Part shown: piece after piece, positions 36,093 through 45,108 of the stretch
Position numbering within the stretch: the stretch's first letter is position 1
How the letters are laid out: the number at the start of each line of letters is the position of its first letter
From: an uncultured Alphaproteobacteria bacterium
Lineage (GTDB): Bacteria > Pseudomonadota > Alphaproteobacteria > HIMB59 > GCA-002718135
Length of the DNA: 48,781 nucleotides
Direction: 5' to 3'
Assembly (NCBI GenBank): GCA_902596065.1
Contig: CACJSL010000001.1
Location: 1 to 48,781, forward strand
Position numbers and translations under genes: made by a program
The notes under the pieces: generated by a model
What the model was told of the DNA's origin: nothing
Seen by the model: only the letters and a program-made list of their open reading frames with translations
Databases searched by the model: none

Positions 36093-36120
36093 CTTGTAAT
36101 TTTAATCTTATTTCCCATAT
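36093..36120 (+). promoter_or_regulatory. Sigma-32 (RpoH)-type promoter of dnaKJ
   Basis: CTTGTAA (36093-36099), 13 bases, then TCCCATAT (36113-36120), near the consensus CTTGAAA-N13-CCCCATNT (-10 matches 7 of 8). It lies between grpE and dnaK, with a leader of about 57 bases before the dnaK ATG. A TAGAAT/ATTCTA inverted repeat follows at 36127-36146. Confidence 0.75.
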
Positions 36121-36184
36121 TTCAACTAGAATATTGAAAAATTCTAAAAATATTAATTAATTCAAAAAGGACAAAAGAAATTAT

Positions 36185-38110
36185 ATGGCAAAAGTTATCG
36201 GTATAGATTTGGGCACTACAAACTCTTGTGTAGCTGTTATGGAAGGTAAAGAGGGAAAAGTAATAGAAAATTCAGAAGGTACAAGAACTACCCCTTCTAT
36301 GGTTGCATTTACTGAATCTAAAGAAAAACTAGTGGGGCAATCTGCAAAACGTCAAGCTGTCACCAATGCTGAAAATACTTTATTTGCTATTAAGAGATTA
36401 ATTGGAAGAAACTTTACTGATGAAATAGTTACTAAAGATAGCGGCTTAGTCCCCTATAAAATCATAAAAGGAGACAATGGAGATGCTTGGGTAGAATCTC
36501 GTGGAGAAAAATATAGCCCAAGTCAAATAAGCGCATTTGTTTTACAAAAAATGAAAGAGACTGCTGAAAGTCATTTAGGAGAACCTGTTACGCAAGCAGT
36601 AATAACTGTTCCAGCTTATTTTAATGATTCTCAGCGTCAAGCTACTAAAGACGCAGGGAAGATTGCTGGATTAGAAGTTTTAAGAATAATTAATGAGCCA
36701 ACAGCTGCTGCTCTTGCTTATGGTTTGGATAAAAAAAAGACTGGCACGGTTGCTGTATATGATCTTGGAGGTGGAACATTTGATATTTCTATTTTAGAAA
36801 TTGGAGATGGAGTATTTGAAGTTAAATCAACCAATGGAGACACACACTTAGGTGGGGAAGATTTTGATTTAGAAATTATTAATTATTTAGCCGATGAATT
36901 TAAAAAAGATAACGGCATTGATTTAAGACAAGATAAATTAGCCCTGCAAAGATTAAAAGAAGGTGCGGAAAAAGCTAAAATTGAATTATCCAGCAGTACA
37001 GAGACCGAAGTTAATCTACCTTTCATAACCGCTGATCAAAGTGGACCTAAGCACTTAACAATAAAACTATCTAGAGCAAAACTAGAAGCTATTATAGGCG
37101 AGCTTTTGACAAAAAGTTTGAAACCATGTGAGATGGCGCTTAAAGATGCGGGTCTTAAAGCTTCAGACATTGATGATGTAATTTTGGTTGGTGGTATGAC
37201 TAGAATGCCTAAGGTAATAGAATTAGTAAAAAATTTTTTTGGTAAAGAGCCTAACAAAGGAGTCAATCCAGATGAGGTTGTTGCAACAGGCGCAGCTATT
37301 CAAGGGGGTGTTTTACAAGGTGATGTAAAAGATGTTCTTCTTTTAGATGTTACACCTTTGTCTTTGGGAATTGAAACATTGGGTGGTGTTTTTACTCGTT
37401 TAATTGACAAAAATACAACTATACCAACTAAGAAAAGCCAAGTGTTTTCTACTGCTGAAGACAACCAAAGCGCTGTTACAATTCGTGTATTTCAAGGCGA
37501 AAGAGAAATGGCTGCTGATAATAAGCTTTTAGGTCAATTTGATTTAGTGGGAATACCCCCTGCTACTCGTGGAATGCCACAAATAGAAGTCACATTTGAT
37601 ATAGATGCAAACGGAATAGTTAATGTTTCTGCCAAAGATAAAGCTACAGGAAAAGAACAACAAATTCGCATTCAAGCTTCAGGAGGTTTAAGTGATGAAG
37701 ATATTGAGCGAATGGTCAAGGAAGCTGAAGAAAACGCTGAATCCGATAAAAAGAAAAGAGAATTAGTTGATACAAGAAATCAAGCAGATAGCCTTGTCAA
37801 TGAAACTGAAAAAAACATTAAAGAACACGGCGACAAAGTTTCTGAAGAAGACAAGAAAAAAATTGAAAGTGATATTGAAGAATTAAAAAAAGTTAAAGAC
37901 GGAGAAGATCTAGAGGCTATTAAATCTAAAACAGAACAATTAGTTCAATCTTCTCTTAAACTTGGCGAAGCTATTTACAAACAAAACCCTCAAGGTGGTG
38001 CACCACAGCCTGATCCTTCTGGAGACGAGCCTTCTTCAGATAAAAAAAGTGATGAAAAAGTTGTTGATGCAGAGTTTGAGGAAGTGGATGAAAATAAAAA
38101 AGATAAGTAA
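36185..38110 (+). CDS. dnaK: Chaperone DnaK (Hsp70)
   Basis: 641 residues. ATPase domain with [16 protein letters not shown] (6-21), [14 protein letters not shown], and [13 protein letters not shown]; interdomain linker [17 protein letters not shown]; substrate domain; helical lid and acidic tail ([14 protein letters not shown]). Full length and canonical. Own heat-shock promoter; dnaJ follows after 23 bases. Confidence 0.99.
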   Translation: MAKVIGIDLGTTNSCVAVMEGKEGKVIENSEGTRTTPSMVAFTESKEKLVGQSAKRQAVTNAENTLFAIKRLIGRNFTDEIVTKDSGLVPYKIIKGDNGDAWVESRGEKYSPSQISAFVLQKMKETAESHLGEPVTQAVITVPAYFNDSQRQATKDAGKIAGLEVLRIINEPTAAALAYGLDKKKTGTVAVYDLGGGTFDISILEIGDGVFEVKSTNGDTHLGGEDFDLEIINYLADEFKKDNGIDLRQDKLALQRLKEGAEKAKIELSSSTETEVNLPFITADQSGPKHLTIKLSRAKLEAIIGELLTKSLKPCEMALKDAGLKASDIDDVILVGGMTRMPKVIELVKNFFGKEPNKGVNPDEVVATGAAIQGGVLQGDVKDVLLLDVTPLSLGIETLGGVFTRLIDKNTTIPTKKSQVFSTAEDNQSAVTIRVFQGEREMAADNKLLGQFDLVGIPPATRGMPQIEVTFDIDANGIVNVSAKDKATGKEQQIRIQASGGLSDEDIERMVKEAEENAESDKKKRELVDTRNQADSLVNETEKNIKEHGDKVSEEDKKKIESDIEELKKVKDGEDLEAIKSKTEQLVQSSLKLGEAIYKQNPQGGAPQPDPSGDEPSSDKKSDEKVVDAEFEEVDENKKDK

Positions 38111-38133
38111 ACTTATAAATATATAAGGGCTAA

Positions 38134-39264
38134 ATGGCTGATAGAGATTTTTATGAAATCCTTGGTCTTTCCAAGAATGCTAGTGATAGCGAAATTAAAA
38201 AATCTTATAGAAAACTTGCTATGCAATATCATCCAGATAGAAATCAGGGAGACAAAGAGGCTGAAAAAAAATTTAAAGAAGCAAGTGCAGCTTATGAAAT
38301 TTTAAAAGATCCAGAAAAAAGATCTGCCTATGATCAATTTGGCCATGATGCATTTAGACAAGGTGGACAAGGTGGAGCACAAGGATTTGGAGATTTTGCT
38401 GGAGGCTTTTCAGATATTTTTGAAGAATTTTTTGGAGGAGGCTTTGGACAAAGTTCAAGACAAAGAGGGCCTGCCAGAGGAAGTGATTTACGTTATAATA
38501 TGACGGTTTCATTACAAGAAGCATATAATGGAAAAAAAACAGAAATAAGAATTCCAGGATATACAAGTTGTAATGCTTGTAATTCAACAGGTAGTGCAGA
38601 CAAGTCAGGTCCAAGTACATGCTCTACATGTGATGGCCATGGTAAAGTTAGATCAACGTCAGGTTTTTTTTCAATAGAAAGGCCATGTCCAACTTGTGGT
38701 GGCGAGGGCTACTCTATAAAAAATCCATGTTTAAAATGTAATGGATCAGGACAAGTAAAAAAACAAAAAACCATCTCGGTTTCTATTCCAGCCGGAGTTG
38801 ATACTGGTACAAGAATAAGAATTTCTGGTGAAGGAGAGCCTGGTCAAAAAGGAGCTGGCAATGGAGACTTGTATATTTTTGTACAAGTTCAAAAAGACAA
38901 TCTTTTTGAAAGAGAGGAAGAAAACATTTTTTGTCAAATACCCATTTCTATTACTACTGCTATACTTGGAGGAGAAATAGAAGTTCCTACAATTGATGGA
39001 AAAAAAGCAAGATTGACAATTCCTTCAGGTACTCAATCTGAAACACAGTTCAGATTAAGAGGAAAGGGTATGAGTATATTAAGACAAAGCAGAAGAGGTG
39101 ATATGTACGTAGAAACAAATGTAGAAATTCCAGTAAACCTTAACTCAAAACAAAAATCGATATTGAAAGAATTTGAAAATGAGGGAGGTACCTCAAAATC
39201 ACACAACCCCAAATCTCAAAGTTTTTTCAAAAAAATCAAGGAAGTTTGGGAAGATTTAACTTAA
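38134..39264 (+). CDS. dnaJ: Chaperone DnaJ (Hsp40)
   Basis: 376 residues. J domain (1-~70) with HPD at 33-35, Gly/Phe-rich linker (about 72-110), four CxxCxGxG-type zinc repeats (CNACNSTG, CSTCDGHG, CPTCGGEG, CLKCNGSG), and the C-terminal substrate-binding domains. It stimulates DnaK ATPase and delivers clients. The first zinc repeat has Ser where Gly is usual, a common variation. Confidence 0.98.
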   Translation: MADRDFYEILGLSKNASDSEIKKSYRKLAMQYHPDRNQGDKEAEKKFKEASAAYEILKDPEKRSAYDQFGHDAFRQGGQGGAQGFGDFAGGFSDIFEEFFGGGFGQSSRQRGPARGSDLRYNMTVSLQEAYNGKKTEIRIPGYTSCNACNSTGSADKSGPSTCSTCDGHGKVRSTSGFFSIERPCPTCGGEGYSIKNPCLKCNGSGQVKKQKTISVSIPAGVDTGTRIRISGEGEPGQKGAGNGDLYIFVQVQKDNLFEREEENIFCQIPISITTAILGGEIEVPTIDGKKARLTIPSGTQSETQFRLRGKGMSILRQSRRGDMYVETNVEIPVNLNSKQKSILKEFENEGGTSKSHNPKSQSFFKKIKEVWEDLT

Positions 39265-39305
39265 TCCCTTTTCAATTCTGATTCATCAAAGTATAAGAAG
39301 TTTTA

Positions 39306-40115
39306 ATGACTAAAATAAAAATAGCAGTAGCAGGATGCCTTGGCCGAATGGGACAAGAACTATCGAAAAAAATAATTGCCAACAATAAGTTAGAATTTGT
39401 TGGTGGTTTTGAGCACAAAAAACATAAAAATATAAACAAAGAATTTAACAAAGTCTCTGAAATTCAATCTTCAAACTTAATTCACTCAAATCCAATTCCT
39501 TCTATCAAACTTGCAAATGTTTTAATTGATTTTACTACACCTCAATCTACGTTGGAGAATATAAAAATTGCTTCTTTAAATAAAACTGCTGTAGTAATAG
39601 GTACAACTGGCATCTCTAATGCTCAGAAAAATAAAATTAAAATTTTTTCAAAAAAAATACCTATACTTATGTCTTCAAATATGAGCCTTGGAGTTAATTT
39701 ACTTTTTAATCTGGTAAAACAAACCTCCTCAGCTTTAAAATCAACTGATTATGACATTGAGATAGCGGAAACTCACCATAAGCACAAAAAAGACGCTCCT
39801 TCAGGAACTGCCCTGTCTCTTGGGGATTATGCAGCCCTAGGTAGAAAAACTTCATTAAATAAATCAAAAATTTTAGACCGCACTAAAAAATTAAGCTCAA
39901 GAAAAAAAGGTGATATTGGTTTTTCTGTAACTAGAGGTGGAGAGATTGCTGGAGAGCATACAGTTAGTTTTATTGGTGAAAACGATAGGGTTGACTTAGT
40001 TCATAAAGCAAACAATAGATCAATCTTTGTAAAAGGCGCCCTTGATGCCGCTATATTTCTTAGTAAAAAGAAATCAGGATTTTATACAATGAATGATCTA
40101 TTATTTAATAAATAA
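39306..40115 (+). CDS. dapB: 4-hydroxy-tetrahydrodipicolinate reductase
   Basis: NAD(P)H-dependent step of lysine and diaminopimelate synthesis. Nucleotide loop VAGCLGRMGQEL (8-19), VIGTTGISN, and the catalytic stretch ETHHKHKKDAPSGTAL. 269 residues, standard. Follows dnaJ by 41 bases, a conserved neighbourhood in alphaproteobacteria. Confidence 0.97.
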   Translation: MTKIKIAVAGCLGRMGQELSKKIIANNKLEFVGGFEHKKHKNINKEFNKVSEIQSSNLIHSNPIPSIKLANVLIDFTTPQSTLENIKIASLNKTAVVIGTTGISNAQKNKIKIFSKKIPILMSSNMSLGVNLLFNLVKQTSSALKSTDYDIEIAETHHKHKKDAPSGTALSLGDYAALGRKTSLNKSKILDRTKKLSSRKKGDIGFSVTRGGEIAGEHTVSFIGENDRVDLVHKANNRSIFVKGALDAAIFLSKKKSGFYTMNDLLFNK

Positions 40116-40133
40116 TATTCTTTAAAATCTTTA

Positions 40134-40667
40134 TTAACTCAAATCAAATTTTTTATAACAATTTTCAATATTTATTTTTTCTTTAATTAAGTTACCTTTT
40201 TCATCCCGCATTTCAAAGTAGTCAACTTGTGGCATAGGTATACTAGAATTGAAAAACAAAAAAAGTCTACACGTATCATTATCAAAACGCATAGTTTGTG
40301 TATTACCATCTAACCTAAATAAATTAGGGTCACCTAGGCGCATATAAATTTCATTTATAGTTTTGCCAACAAAGTTTATTCTTATTACTTCTTTTTGTTT
40401 TTTAACAACTTTTTTTTGACGTTTTTTTTCCACTTCTACAATTTCTTTTTCTTTTTTTGCTGCACTTACTTTTTCCTCAAGGCTCATATTTTCATTTATT
40501 GATTCTTCTTCTTTTTCTTTAATTTTTTCTTTTTTTTCCTCTTTCCCTGCTATTTTTTTAACAGATGTTTCAATGCTAGTAGAGACTTTGGACACTCCCT
40601 TCGCCACCTCAATTGTAGCGCAACCGTTTAAAATTAAAATAAATGTAAAAAAGAAAAATATACGCAT
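40134..40667 (-). CDS. Lipoprotein with charged coiled coil and BamE/SmpA-like end
   Basis: 177 residues. Signal FFFFTFILILNGC with lipidated Cys about 16, then an extremely Lys/Glu-rich coiled-coil-like stretch (about 40-95), and a C-terminal segment resembling BamE/OmlA folds (FVGKTINEIYMRLGDPNLFRLDGNTQ). It may anchor to a membrane and span part of the periplasm. The BamE likeness is my reading of the GKT...LGDP...pattern; function is not established. Convergent with dapB (18-base gap), divergent from upp. Confidence 0.72.
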   Translation of the reverse strand: MRIFFFFTFILILNGCATIEVAKGVSKVSTSIETSVKKIAGKEEKKEKIKEKEEESINENMSLEEKVSAAKKEKEIVEVEKKRQKKVVKKQKEVIRINFVGKTINEIYMRLGDPNLFRLDGNTQTMRFDNDTCRLFLFFNSSIPMPQVDYFEMRDEKGNLIKEKINIENCYKKFDLS

Positions 40668-40713
40668 TGCTCTATTGCTCTATAGTTAAATTAATTATAA
40701 TAAAAAACACATA

Positions 40714-41334
40714 ATGCTTACATTAATCAAATCCCCATTCCTAGAATATAAATTAACAATTCTTAGAAACAAAAGAACAAAAAATTCTCTTTTTAGACAA
40801 ACAATGAATGAAATAAGCTATTTAATTGCTGCAGAAGTACTAAAACATATAAAATTTAAAAAAATAAAGATACAGACCCCAATACAAAATACTAGTGGTA
40901 ACGAAATTTCTAACCCTATTATAATCATTCCAATTTTAAGAGCAGGACTTGGATTAGTTGAGGGGTTCGTTAAATTTTTACCAAATGTAGAAAAAGGTCA
41001 TATTGGTCTCTATAGAGATGAACAGACATATCAACCTGTTGAGTATCTATGCAAATTACCAAAAGTAAATAATAAGACTATTTTGGTTCTTGATCCCATG
41101 TTGGCAACCGGAAACTCCTCATCAGCTGCAATAGATCTTATAAAAGAACGAGGAGTCAAAGTGAAAAATATTAAACTTGTATCTTTGTTGGCAGCTCCAG
41201 AAGGTATTAAAAATATTCGTAAAAATCATAAGGATCTCCATATTTTTATTTGTAGTCTTGATAAGGGACTAAATAAGAAAAAATATATTGTGCCAGGTCT
41301 TGGAGACGCTGGCGATAGGTATATGGGCACCTAA
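40714..41334 (+). CDS. upp: Uracil phosphoribosyltransferase
   Basis: Salvages uracil to UMP using PRPP. The PRPP motif VLDPMLATGNSSSAAI and the uracil-binding C-terminus YIVPGLGDAGDRYMGT are present; the N-terminus LRNKRTKNSLFRQTMNEI is typical. 206 residues. The BMP-type nucleoside transporter follows after a 112-base gap with its own ribosome site, so a shared salvage role is plausible. Confidence 0.96.
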   Translation: MLTLIKSPFLEYKLTILRNKRTKNSLFRQTMNEISYLIAAEVLKHIKFKKIKIQTPIQNTSGNEISNPIIIIPILRAGLGLVEGFVKFLPNVEKGHIGLYRDEQTYQPVEYLCKLPKVNNKTILVLDPMLATGNSSSAAIDLIKERGVKVKNIKLVSLLAAPEGIKNIRKNHKDLHIFICSLDKGLNKKKYIVPGLGDAGDRYMGT

Positions 41335-41446
41335 TTACAAATTTATTCAATTTATCCACTATCTCTTTTTTTAAATAATTTTTTTTTGCTATAAAAATGT
41401 TATCAGGGTGTATCTATAAATAATTCAGAAAAGGGAGACTTTTGGT

Positions 41447-42424
41447 ATGAAAAAATTTTTAAATATTTTTGTTATTTCTTTTGTACTTGTTTTTTCTACA
41501 AGTACATTTGCTAACAAAATTGGAGTAATTTATGACTCTGGTGGTAAATTTGATAAGTCATTTAATGAGTTAGCATACAATACTGCTGTAAGAGTGCAAG
41601 ATGAACTTGGTTGGGAAATGATTGAGTTTGAAGCTGCAAATAATACTCAAATTGAACAAGGAATGAGAAAAGTTGCTGATAGAGGCGCTACTTTAGTTGT
41701 TGCAATGGGTTTTGCGCAAGCTGATGCAGTTGCTGCTATAGCTCCACAATATCCTGATGTTAATTTCGTTGCAGTGGATGTGTGTTGGGTAGATGATCCT
41801 GCTGGAAATATTTATCAAGCTTGTTACTTAGAGCATGAAGGCTCATTTTTGGTAGGGGTAATTGCTGCTATGGCATCAAAAACTGGAACAATAGGTTTTG
41901 TTGGTGGAATGGATATTCCATTAATTCGAAAATTCCAAGGTGGTTATGAACAGGGTGCTTTATATGCCAATCCTGATATTAAAATACTGGCAAACATGAC
42001 AGGCACAACTCCTGAAGCTTGGAACAATCCAACTAAAGGTGCTGAGCTTACAAAAGCACAAATTGATGGTGGTGCAGATGTTGTTTATCAAGCAGCTGGC
42101 GGAACCGGAATTGGAGTTCTTCAGGCTGCTGCGGATGCTGGAATTTATGGCATAGGTGTTGATACTAATCAAAACTGGATGCATCCAGGAAGCATGTTAA
42201 CCTCTATGTTAAAGCGTTTGGATCTAACGATCTTTGAACAAGCTGAAAAAACTGCTGATGGAACTTTTGAGCCAGGTATTAATATTCTTGGACTTGCTCA
42301 GGGAATGGTTGGATATGCTACTGAAGATGGTCAGGTAACTGCCGAAATGGTAGCCGCTGCCGATGCTGCTGCTGCAGGCATTAAAGACGGCTCTATAACA
42401 GTTGCAGACTGGTCACAAGAGTAA
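41447..42424 (+). CDS. BMP-family (nucleoside) substrate-binding protein
   Basis: 325-residue periplasmic binding protein: signal peptide (1-~22, core FLNIFVISFVLVF), then a PnrA/BmpA-like fold with KIGVIYDSGGKFDKSFNELAY, GFVGGMDIPLIRKFQGGYEQG and YQAAGGTGIGVLQAA. Relatives bind purine nucleosides. No lipobox, so a soluble periplasmic protein. Good ribosome site AAAAGGGAGA (about 41430-41439). First of four transporter genes; separated from the ATPase by a long hairpin, so it may be made in excess of the membrane parts. Confidence 0.93.
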   Translation: MKKFLNIFVISFVLVFSTSTFANKIGVIYDSGGKFDKSFNELAYNTAVRVQDELGWEMIEFEAANNTQIEQGMRKVADRGATLVVAMGFAQADAVAAIAPQYPDVNFVAVDVCWVDDPAGNIYQACYLEHEGSFLVGVIAAMASKTGTIGFVGGMDIPLIRKFQGGYEQGALYANPDIKILANMTGTTPEAWNNPTKGAELTKAQIDGGADVVYQAAGGTGIGVLQAAADAGIYGIGVDTNQNWMHPGSMLTSMLKRLDLTIFEQAEKTADGTFEPGINILGLAQGMVGYATEDGQVTAEMVAAADAAAAGIKDGSITVADWSQE

Positions 42425-42441
42425 TTTAGCAAAAACATTTT

Positions 42442-42480
42442 GGTGAGACCTAAATAAAATATATATTTTATGGTCTCACC
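42442..42480 (+). promoter_or_regulatory. Long hairpin containing the start codon of the transporter ATPase
   Basis: Outer arms GGTGAGACC (42442-42450) and GGTCTCACC (42472-42480) pair perfectly; inside lies an 18-base perfect palindrome (42454-42471, ATAAAATAT/ATATTTTAT). Only TAA (42451-42453) is unpaired. The ATG of the ATPase gene (42470-42472) is in the descending arm and its first codons form the outer stem. No Shine-Dalgarno is visible outside the stem. The RNA could protect the upstream mRNA end, attenuate readthrough, or hide the start codon. Confidence 0.8.
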
Positions 42481-43990
42481 TATTTTAGAACTAAAAGATA
42501 TAAATAAATCTTTTGGCCACGTTCACGCCAATAAAAATATTAATTTACAAATAAATAAAGGCACAATCCACGGAATAATTGGTGAAAATGGAGCAGGTAA
42601 ATCAACCTTAATGAGCATTGTTTTTGGTCTTTATCAGACAGATTCAGGAACAATAAAGATTAACGGAAAAGAAATTAAGTTAAAATCACCACGTGACTCA
42701 ATTTTAAGTGGGATAGGTATGGTGCATCAACATTTTATGCTAGTGGAAAATTTTTCAGTTTTAGAAAATATTATTTTAGGTTTTGAAGGCGAACTTGTTT
42801 TTGGAAAAAATTTAGAAAAAGCAAAAAAAGATTTAAAAAATTTATGTGATACGTATAAACTTAATATTGATCTTGAATCTACCATCTCTGATTTATCAGT
42901 AGGATTTCGCCAAAGAGTTGAAATCCTTAAATCTTTGTACCGTGGTGCTGAAATACTTATTTTGGATGAGCCTACCGGTGTATTAACTCCTCAGGAAGTA
43001 GATGAGCTTTTTAAAATTTTGCGTTCTTTAAAAGAGGAAGGAAAAACAATAGTTTTAATTACCCATAAGTTAAATGAAATTATGGATTTAACCAGTGAAG
43101 TTTCTGTTATGCGCCAAGGGGAGATGGTTGGTCACAAAAAAACAGAGTCTACTAATAAAGAAGATTTAGCAGAAATGATGGTTGGAAGAAGCGTTTTACT
43201 CAGAATAAATAAATCAGCTACAAAGCCTGGTAATGCAGTTTTTAGTGTAAGGGATTTAGTAGTCAAAGATGATTTAGATGTTACTAGAGTTAAAAATGTA
43301 AATTTAGATATTCATGAAGGAGAAATACTAGGACTTGCAGGGGTTACTGGTAATGGCCAAACTGAATTGTTAGAAGCTTTGTCGGGTATAAGAAAAATTG
43401 AATCAGGTAAGATTCAGCTTTTTAATGAAACTATTTCTAATAAAAATAATTTTTTTGATCCTAAACTTTTAAAAGAAAAAGGTTTGGCCCATGTTCCTGA
43501 AGATCGCCAAAGAATGGGGCTCGTTACTGATTTTAAAGCATATGAAAATTTAATTTTTGGCTATCATCATCAAGAACCATTTTCAAAATCATCTGTTCTT
43601 AAAGAAAAAGAAATACTGTCTTTTTCAAAAAAAGTGATGGAAGAATATGATGTAAGGCCAAGATCACCCAACTTAATTACTTCTAATTTTTCAGGTGGCA
43701 ATCAACAAAAAATTATTTTAAGTCGTGAACTTAATGAAAACCCAAAGGTTTTATTGGTTGGCCAACCAACAAGAGGTGTAGATATTGGTGCAATAGAATT
43801 TATTCATCAACGACTTATCGACATGAGAGACAAAGGTGCGGCTATACTTTTAGTTTCTGTTGAGTTGGAAGAAGTATTATCTTTGTCAGATAGAATTGTT
43901 GTCATGTTTGATGGAAATATTGTTGGAGAAAAAATCAACAAAGATGTAACTGATCGAGAATTAGGATTATTAATGGCAGGAGTTGCTTAA
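42470..43990 (+). CDS. Nucleoside ABC transporter, double ATP-binding subunit
   Basis: 506 residues with two fused nucleotide-binding domains, as in sugar and nucleoside (BMP-type) importers. Domain 1: Walker A GENGAGKST (38-46), signature LSVGFRQRVEIL, Walker B EILILDEPTGVLTP. Domain 2: Walker A replaced by GVTGNGQTELLEA and Walker B by LLVGQPTRGVD, with signature FSGGNQQK; this degenerate second site is normal for the family. The ATG lies in a long hairpin. One-base overlap with the next permease gene. Confidence 0.95.
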   Translation: MVSPILELKDINKSFGHVHANKNINLQINKGTIHGIIGENGAGKSTLMSIVFGLYQTDSGTIKINGKEIKLKSPRDSILSGIGMVHQHFMLVENFSVLENIILGFEGELVFGKNLEKAKKDLKNLCDTYKLNIDLESTISDLSVGFRQRVEILKSLYRGAEILILDEPTGVLTPQEVDELFKILRSLKEEGKTIVLITHKLNEIMDLTSEVSVMRQGEMVGHKKTESTNKEDLAEMMVGRSVLLRINKSATKPGNAVFSVRDLVVKDDLDVTRVKNVNLDIHEGEILGLAGVTGNGQTELLEALSGIRKIESGKIQLFNETISNKNNFFDPKLLKEKGLAHVPEDRQRMGLVTDFKAYENLIFGYHHQEPFSKSSVLKEKEILSFSKKVMEEYDVRPRSPNLITSNFSGGNQQKIILSRELNENPKVLLVGQPTRGVDIGAIEFIHQRLIDMRDKGAAILLVSVELEEVLSLSDRIVVMFDGNIVGEKINKDVTDRELGLLMAGVA

Positions 43991-45108
43991 TGGCAACTGC
44001 AGTTGACAAAACAAAAGTTCCTTGGTGGGTTGCAAACTTAATTGTTCCTCTTGTGAATTTACTTTTGGCACTTTTAGTCTCCGGACTATTTATTTTTATT
44101 GCAGGTGAGAATCCCCTTCAAGCTGTTAGACTTATAATTTATGGATCATTTGGCTATATAGAAGGTTTTGCCTATACTCTCTATTATACGACAAATTTTG
44201 TTTTTACTGGATTAGCATTTGCCGTAGCTTTTCATTGCCGTCTTTTTAATATAGGGGGTGAGGGACAAGCATATATAGGTGGCTTAGGCGTATTCCTTGT
44301 TGCAATAAATTTAAGTTTTTTACCTGTTCCTTTAGTATGGTTATTGGCTACAGCAGGAGCAGTAGTTTTTGGCGCAGCTTGGGCATACATACCTGCTTAT
44401 CTTCAGGCAAAAAGAGGAAGCCATGTTGTAATTACAACTATTATGTTTAATTTTATAGCTTCGTCTTTAATGGTATTTTTACTTGTTGATGTAATTAGGG
44501 ACTTTAAACAAATGGGTCCCCATACAGTAGCGCTTCCCAAAGAATTATGGTTTCCGACTTTTAAAGAATTAGCCCATTTATTTGGAGTAAAGATAAGATA
44601 CTCACCGCTGAATCTATCTTTTTTAATTGCAATAGCCGCTTCATTTTTTGTTTGGTTTTTAATTTGGAAAACAAAATGGGGATATGAAATGCGAGCAGTT
44701 GGACACAATACGAAAGCAGCAATCTATGCTGGAATTTCTCCTCACAAAAATATTATTATAGCCATGTTAATTTCTGGAGGTCTTGCGGGCATGTTAGGGA
44801 TCAACGAAATTCTAGGGGTGCATCACAAAATCGTTGCTGGATTTCCAGCAGGATATGGATTTACAGGAATCGCAGTGGCTTTAATGGGAAGAAATCACCC
44901 TATAGGAATATTTCCTGCAGCTTTTCTTTTTGGCATTTTATATCAAGGAGGATCGGAAGTGACTTTTGATATGCCTAATATTACAAGATATATGTTTGTT
45001 GCTGTACAAGGAGTAATTATTTTATTTAGTGGTGCTTTAGAAAACTTATTTAGACCTCAGATTGAAAGTTTTTTTGTAAATCGAATTAACAAAGAGAAAA
45101 TGGCATAA
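43990..45108 (+). CDS. Nucleoside ABC transporter permease 1
   Basis: 372-residue inner-membrane permease (BPD_transp_2 type) with about 8-10 hydrophobic helices. Motifs FNIGGEGQAYIGGLG and EMRAVGHNTKAAIYAGI, the cytoplasmic coupling segment, match BMP/sugar-type importers. One-base overlaps on both sides show tight translational coupling with the ATPase and permease 2. Confidence 0.94.
   Translation: MATAVDKTKVPWWVANLIVPLVNLLLALLVSGLFIFIAGENPLQAVRLIIYGSFGYIEGFAYTLYYTTNFVFTGLAFAVAFHCRLFNIGGEGQAYIGGLGVFLVAINLSFLPVPLVWLLATAGAVVFGAAWAYIPAYLQAKRGSHVVITTIMFNFIASSLMVFLLVDVIRDFKQMGPHTVALPKELWFPTFKELAHLFGVKIRYSPLNLSFLIAIAASFFVWFLIWKTKWGYEMRAVGHNTKAAIYAGISPHKNIIIAMLISGGLAGMLGINEILGVHHKIVAGFPAGYGFTGIAVALMGRNHPIGIFPAAFLFGILYQGGSEVTFDMPNITRYMFVAVQGVIILFSGALENLFRPQIESFFVNRINKEKMA

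Noticed and set aside
38354-38620. 88-codon minus-strand ORF under dnaJ
   Set aside because: Shadow of the Gly/Phe and zinc-finger coding region of dnaJ.
41352-41360. DnaA-box-like TTATCCACT upstream of the binding-protein gene
   Set aside because: Single site; similar single matches (TTATCCACC at 22500 and 26232) fall inside genes, so isolated boxes are expected by chance.
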